Below are positions 5,635 to 8,144 of a stretch of 8,144 nucleotides of DNA, one piece after another. The first letter of the stretch is position 1. Each line of letters starts with the position of its first letter. The notes beneath the pieces are model-generated. The model had not been told where the DNA came from. It made no database searches and worked only from the letters and a program-made list of their open reading frames with translations. Position numbers and translations under genes: made by a program. The stretch comes from Pseudomonadales bacterium (lineage in GTDB: Bacteria; Pseudomonadota; Gammaproteobacteria; Pseudomonadales; Azotimanducaceae), in NCBI GenBank assembly GCA_022448765.1, contig JAKUTI010000041.1:1-8144 (forward strand), read 5' to 3'.

Positions 5635-7281
5635 TTGACTCTCCGTTTTTCCACCGATGTTCTCGTCATAGGCAGTGGGGCCGCTGGCCTTGCCACTGCT
5701 TTACATCTATCGTCCCGCGGAAGGGTCATTGTCCTGTCCAAAGACGACATTCGAGACGGCTCGACCAATCGCGCACAAGGTGGAGTGGCCGCCGTGTCGC
5801 AACCCGCCGACAGTGTTGATGCCCACGTCCGCGACACCATCTCGGCAGGCGCTGGTCTGTGCGACGAAAAAATTGTCCGCCATGTAGTCAGTCGAGCTCG
5901 CCAAGCTATCGATCATATTGAGGATCTCGGCCTCGAATTCGATCAGCAGGACAACGGCCCGCACCTGACTCGGGAAGGCGGCCACACGCACCGGAGGGTT
6001 TTGCATGTTGCAGATACGACTGGCCAAGCTATCGCAACGACCCTTATAAATCGCGTAACCAGTGACACCAAGATCAACATACTGACCAAGCGAATCGCGA
6101 TCGATGTCGTCAGGGCCGATACCCCAAACCGGCACGCGGCAAGAACTCTGGGGGCATACGTCTACAACGCTGCAACGGGCAACGTTGAGGTCATCGAGGC
6201 TAAATACGTCGTTCTTGCGACCGGCGGCGCTAGTAAAGTTTACCAGTACACCAGCAATCCCGACGGCTCAACCGGGGATGGGATCGCCATGGCATGGCGT
6301 GCAGGTTGCAGGGTCGCGAATATGGAATTCAACCAATTTCACCCCACCTGCCTATATCACCCGGACGCGAGATCGTTTCTGATTTCAGAAGCCATCCGCG
6401 GGGAGGGCGGCAGGCTTGTTCTGAACAATGGCGAACGCTTTATGGATCGATTCGATCCGCGTGCCGAGATGGCACCCCGAGACGTCGTCGCCAGGGCCAT
6501 CGACTTTGAAATGAAACGCCTTGGTCTCGAATGTGTGTACCTTGACATCACACACCTTCCTGACAAACAGATCGAGCAGCGCTTTCCGAACATTCTCGAA
6601 ACCTGTCTTGGCGTCGGAATTGATATACGACGCCATCGCATACCCGTGGTACCAGCCGCCCACTACACCTGTGGCGGGATACTCGTCGACAAGACGGGCA
6701 AGACCGACGTTGAAGGGCTCTACGCAGTGGGTGAAAACGCTCACACCGGATTACACGGAGCCAATCGTCTCGCCAGTAATTCACTACTTGAATGTTTAGT
6801 CTTTGCTCGGTCCGTTGCTGACGATATCGCGAAAGGACTCTCCAATTTTCGAGGCCATTTTCTTGGCGACATTCCCGATTGGGACGAAAGTCGCGTAACC
6901 GACTCCGATGAAAACGTTGTTCTTTCCCATAATTGGTCCGAACTTCGGCGATGCATGTGGAATTACGTCGGCATCGTCCGCACCAACAAACGACTCGAAC
7001 GGGCCGCTCGAAGGATTGGACTGCTCAAGCAGGAGGTACACGACTATTACTCAAATTATCGTGTCAACGGCGATCTCATTGAACTCAGAAACTTAATTCA
7101 TGTTGCCGAACTCATGGTGCAAGCGGCGCAATGGCGACGTGAAAGCCGGGGCTTACATTACACCCTCGACTACCCGCAGCCACGAACCAACCCACGCCCG
7201 AGTATTCTTTATCCTGTCGTTGATCCACTTGACGTCCTTCAACCCATCAATCGGCAAAGAAAGCAATCAAAAACGCGCTAG
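5635..7281 (+). CDS. nadB: L-aspartate oxidase
   Basis: NadB oxidises L-aspartate to iminoaspartate with FAD; quinolinate synthase NadA then condenses this with dihydroxyacetone phosphate in de novo NAD synthesis. The 548-aa protein (E. coli 540) has the FAD-binding VIGSGAAG (11-18), GSTNRAQGG (42-50), HLTREGGHTHRR (110-121), QFHPT (234-238), APRDVVARAID (280-290), AAHYTCGG (341-348) and GANRLASNSLLECLV (375-389). Residues matching the E. coli active site are E114, H236, R282, H343 and R378. The position aligned with the flavinylated His of SdhA is Ser43, as in other NadB proteins, so FAD should be non-covalent. TTG at 5635 is the only plausible start: an in-frame TAG lies at 5617 and the homology begins at once. 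The ribosome-binding site is weak (GAG about 7 nt upstream). A basic tail of about 20 residues follows the conserved PSIL. Confidence 0.98.
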   Translation: MTLRFSTDVLVIGSGAAGLATALHLSSRGRVIVLSKDDIRDGSTNRAQGGVAAVSQPADSVDAHVRDTISAGAGLCDEKIVRHVVSRARQAIDHIEDLGLEFDQQDNGPHLTREGGHTHRRVLHVADTTGQAIATTLINRVTSDTKINILTKRIAIDVVRADTPNRHAARTLGAYVYNAATGNVEVIEAKYVVLATGGASKVYQYTSNPDGSTGDGIAMAWRAGCRVANMEFNQFHPTCLYHPDARSFLISEAIRGEGGRLVLNNGERFMDRFDPRAEMAPRDVVARAIDFEMKRLGLECVYLDITHLPDKQIEQRFPNILETCLGVGIDIRRHRIPVVPAAHYTCGGILVDKTGKTDVEGLYAVGENAHTGLHGANRLASNSLLECLVFARSVADDIAKGLSNFRGHFLGDIPDWDESRVTDSDENVVLSHNWSELRRCMWNYVGIVRTNKRLERAARRIGLLKQEVHDYYSNYRVNGDLIELRNLIHVAELMVQAAQWRRESRGLHYTLDYPQPRTNPRPSILYPVVDPLDVLQPINRQRKQSKTR

Positions 7282-7318
7282 CGCTCAGGGCAATGTATCC
7301 GACCAACTTTGTCTATAC

Positions 7319-7333
7319 AAAAAGGGGCCCCCG
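7319..7333 (-). terminator. Possible terminator downstream of sdhE
   Basis: Read on the minus strand, a GGGGGCCCC block runs directly into TTTTT. The self-complementary G/C block can fold only with a very small stem (about GGG/CCC), so this is terminator-like rather than convincing. It lies about 40 nt past the sdhE stop. Confidence 0.2.
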
Positions 7334-7344
7334 AGATAACGACA

Positions 7345-7360
7345 GCGGAAACATTTCCGC
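7345..7360. repeat. Hairpin in the nadB/sdhE convergent gap
   Basis: GCGGAAA (7345-7351) and TTTCCGC (7354-7360) are perfect inverse complements, giving a realistic 6-bp stem with the loop ACAT. It lies between the converging ends of nadB and sdhE, where a bidirectional terminator is expected. Neither side has an immediate T-tract, so intrinsic termination here is uncertain; RNA 3'-end protection is an alternative. Confidence 0.4.
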
Positions 7361-7372
7361 AATCCGGCTCGG

Positions 7373-7621
7373 TCAGCCTTCACTGCTTTTGAATTGTTTA
7401 ATTACATTCACGATATCTTGATAGCGTTTCGGTGCTCTCTCGCTGCTTACTAGCCATACATAGGCATCCACATCATCTACTTCCAAGAGATCTAAGTATT
7501 CACGACGGAGTGGTTCCGTCAGGCCCGCGAAACAATTCTCCGCAAAGGGTACGAGGATGAGATCGAGCTCCAATAAACCGCGGCGACTACGCCAGCGGGC
7601 TTTACGTTCATCCTCTTCCAT
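7373..7621 (-). CDS. sdhE: FAD assembly factor SdhE
   Basis: SdhE (YgfY, DUF339/Sdh5 family) is a small cytoplasmic protein that promotes covalent attachment of FAD to SdhA, and to FrdA, the flavoprotein subunits of succinate dehydrogenase and fumarate reductase. The product chosen here has 82 aa (E. coli 88). It shows the signature RGLLELD (14-20), whose Arg-Gly and Glu are the functionally important residues in the family, then the VPF turn and LLEVDDVDAYVWL (45-57). The ATG at 7621 has an excellent AAGGGA 7 nt upstream and gives the usual N-terminus. The frame is open to an ATG at 7657 (94 aa) with a weaker AAGG, but this would leave only 23 bp to ygfZ. It converges with nadB. YgfX, often the next gene, is absent: the strand is empty up to nadB. 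Confidence 0.92.
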   Translation of the reverse strand: MEEDERKARWRSRRGLLELDLILVPFAENCFAGLTEPLRREYLDLLEVDDVDAYVWLVSSERAPKRYQDIVNVIKQFKSSEG

Positions 7622-7680
7622 TGACGTATCCCTTGCACGTTGCCCGATCATGCCCATTCCGACCTTGGTAGACTAGCGAC

Positions 7681-8144
7681 ATGGCTTACTCTAGCGAACG
7701 CAACCAATGTCTGACTCTTAAGTCACTCGCGGGCCCAGACGCTGCCAGCTTTCTCCAGGGCTACGTGACCTGCGACGTCGAGTCAATCAACTCTGAGACA
7801 GCCGTACCCATGGCGTTCACAAGTCTCAAGGGACGAGTCATTGCCAACGGGTGGATGTTCGGGTCTCCCGCAGAAGTGAATTTCATCGTTCATCAAAGTG
7901 TCGTCGATGCTCTTGACGCCCACCTATCCAAATACCTGGTTTTCTCGAAATCAACGATCACCGAAGGCGAGAGGTTAATCGTTGGATTTTCCACCTCGGG
8001 TTCAACGGGCACTGTGCTCGAACCGTTCGACTGGCTCGTCGAAGCATTCCCCCAGAACGCATATTCCCATGACCAGCCGGCTCTTTTAGATGCGGCCGTC
8101 ACACAAGAGCTCGCCATCGTGACAAAAGATACCGCGGACCGCTT
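7681..8144 (+). CDS. ygfZ: Folate-binding Fe-S maintenance protein YgfZ (3' end cut by window edge)
   Basis: The first 154 residues of a GcvT-like YgfZ protein are present (the family is about 300-330 aa). YgfZ binds tetrahydrofolate and supports assembly or repair of some Fe-S enzymes. The family opening is visible: LAGPDAASFLQGYVTCDV (16-33), SLKGRVIANGWMF (48-60) and LSKYLVFSKSTI (82-93), which align with E. coli YgfZ. The diagnostic KGCYTGQE-type cysteine motif lies further downstream, beyond the right edge, so it cannot be checked. The ATG at 7681 is preceded by an in-frame TAG at 7669 with no other start between, and has no clear Shine-Dalgarno sequence. It is divergent from sdhE, the same head-to-head arrangement as in E. 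coli. An ordinary glycine-cleavage T protein is less likely given the short sequence spacing and the neighbour. Confidence 0.9.
   Translation, partial: MAYSSERNQCLTLKSLAGPDAASFLQGYVTCDVESINSETAVPMAFTSLKGRVIANGWMFGSPAEVNFIVHQSVVDALDAHLSKYLVFSKSTITEGERLIVGFSTSGSTGTVLEPFDWLVEAFPQNAYSHDQPALLDAAVTQELAIVTKDTADR

Noticed and set aside
5707..6135. Minus-strand open frame of 142 codons opposite nadB
   Set aside because: It lies entirely antisense to conserved nadB codons and shows no family features; the open length follows from nadB codon bias.
7633..7680. Sigma-70 promoter for ygfZ with TAGACT as -10, implying a leaderless mRNA
   Set aside because: TAGACT matches only four of six positions and there is no acceptable -35; too weak to list.
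1..8144. Mobile elements, CRISPR arrays, tRNA or rRNA genes, toxin-antitoxin or defence systems
   Set aside because: Every stretch longer than about 160 bp is occupied by a conserved housekeeping gene, and no repeats, cloverleaf-like sequences or transposase motifs were seen.

Overview
The window is a contiguous, gene-dense stretch of bacterial chromosome whose proteins and gene order are gammaproteobacterial. Base composition looks close to half G+C. The cluster ygfZ / sdhE / nadB / rpoE-rseA-rseB / lepA / rnc-era is a compressed version of the arrangement I recall from Pseudomonas and relatives (ygfZ, ygfX, sdhE, nadB, algU-mucA-mucB-mucC-mucD, lepA, lepB, rnc, era). The species cannot be named from this window. 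Similarity to the E. coli and Pseudomonas proteins is clear but not close, so an uncultured or little-studied lineage is plausible.

Layout. Positions 1-5536 hold a minus-strand block, read right to left: rpoE (sigma-E/AlgU), rseA (anti-sigma factor), rseB (periplasmic regulator), lepA (EF4), rnc (RNase III) and era (ribosome-assembly GTPase, cut by the left window edge). A 98-bp divergent region (5537-5634) separates rpoE from nadB (L-aspartate oxidase), which runs on the plus strand to 7281. A 91-bp convergent gap follows. Then come sdhE (minus strand, FAD assembly factor for succinate dehydrogenase) and, divergent from it, ygfZ (folate-binding Fe-S protein factor, cut by the right edge). 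All gaps are shorter than 160 bp, and I see no tRNA, rRNA, CRISPR, IS or prophage sequence.

How the genes work together. rpoE-rseA-rseB encode the envelope-stress switch: the sigma factor, the membrane anti-sigma factor that holds it, and the periplasmic sensor that protects the anti-sigma factor. lepA-rnc-era form a translation, rRNA-processing and ribosome-maturation block. nadB, sdhE and ygfZ share a flavoprotein/Fe-S theme: NadB is a paralogue of SdhA, SdhE flavinylates SdhA, and YgfZ supports Fe-S enzymes.

What is unusual is mainly what is missing. There is no mucC/rseC or mucD between rseB and lepA, no lepB between lepA and rnc, and no ygfX beside sdhE. The lepA-rnc gap is filled almost exactly by a 33-codon open frame that overlaps the rnc start by 4 nt. 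Non-ATG starts are frequent (nadB and rnc TTG, rseA GTG, lepA probably GTG, rpoE possibly TTG). I found no convincing new biological system; this is a housekeeping region with some architectural oddities.
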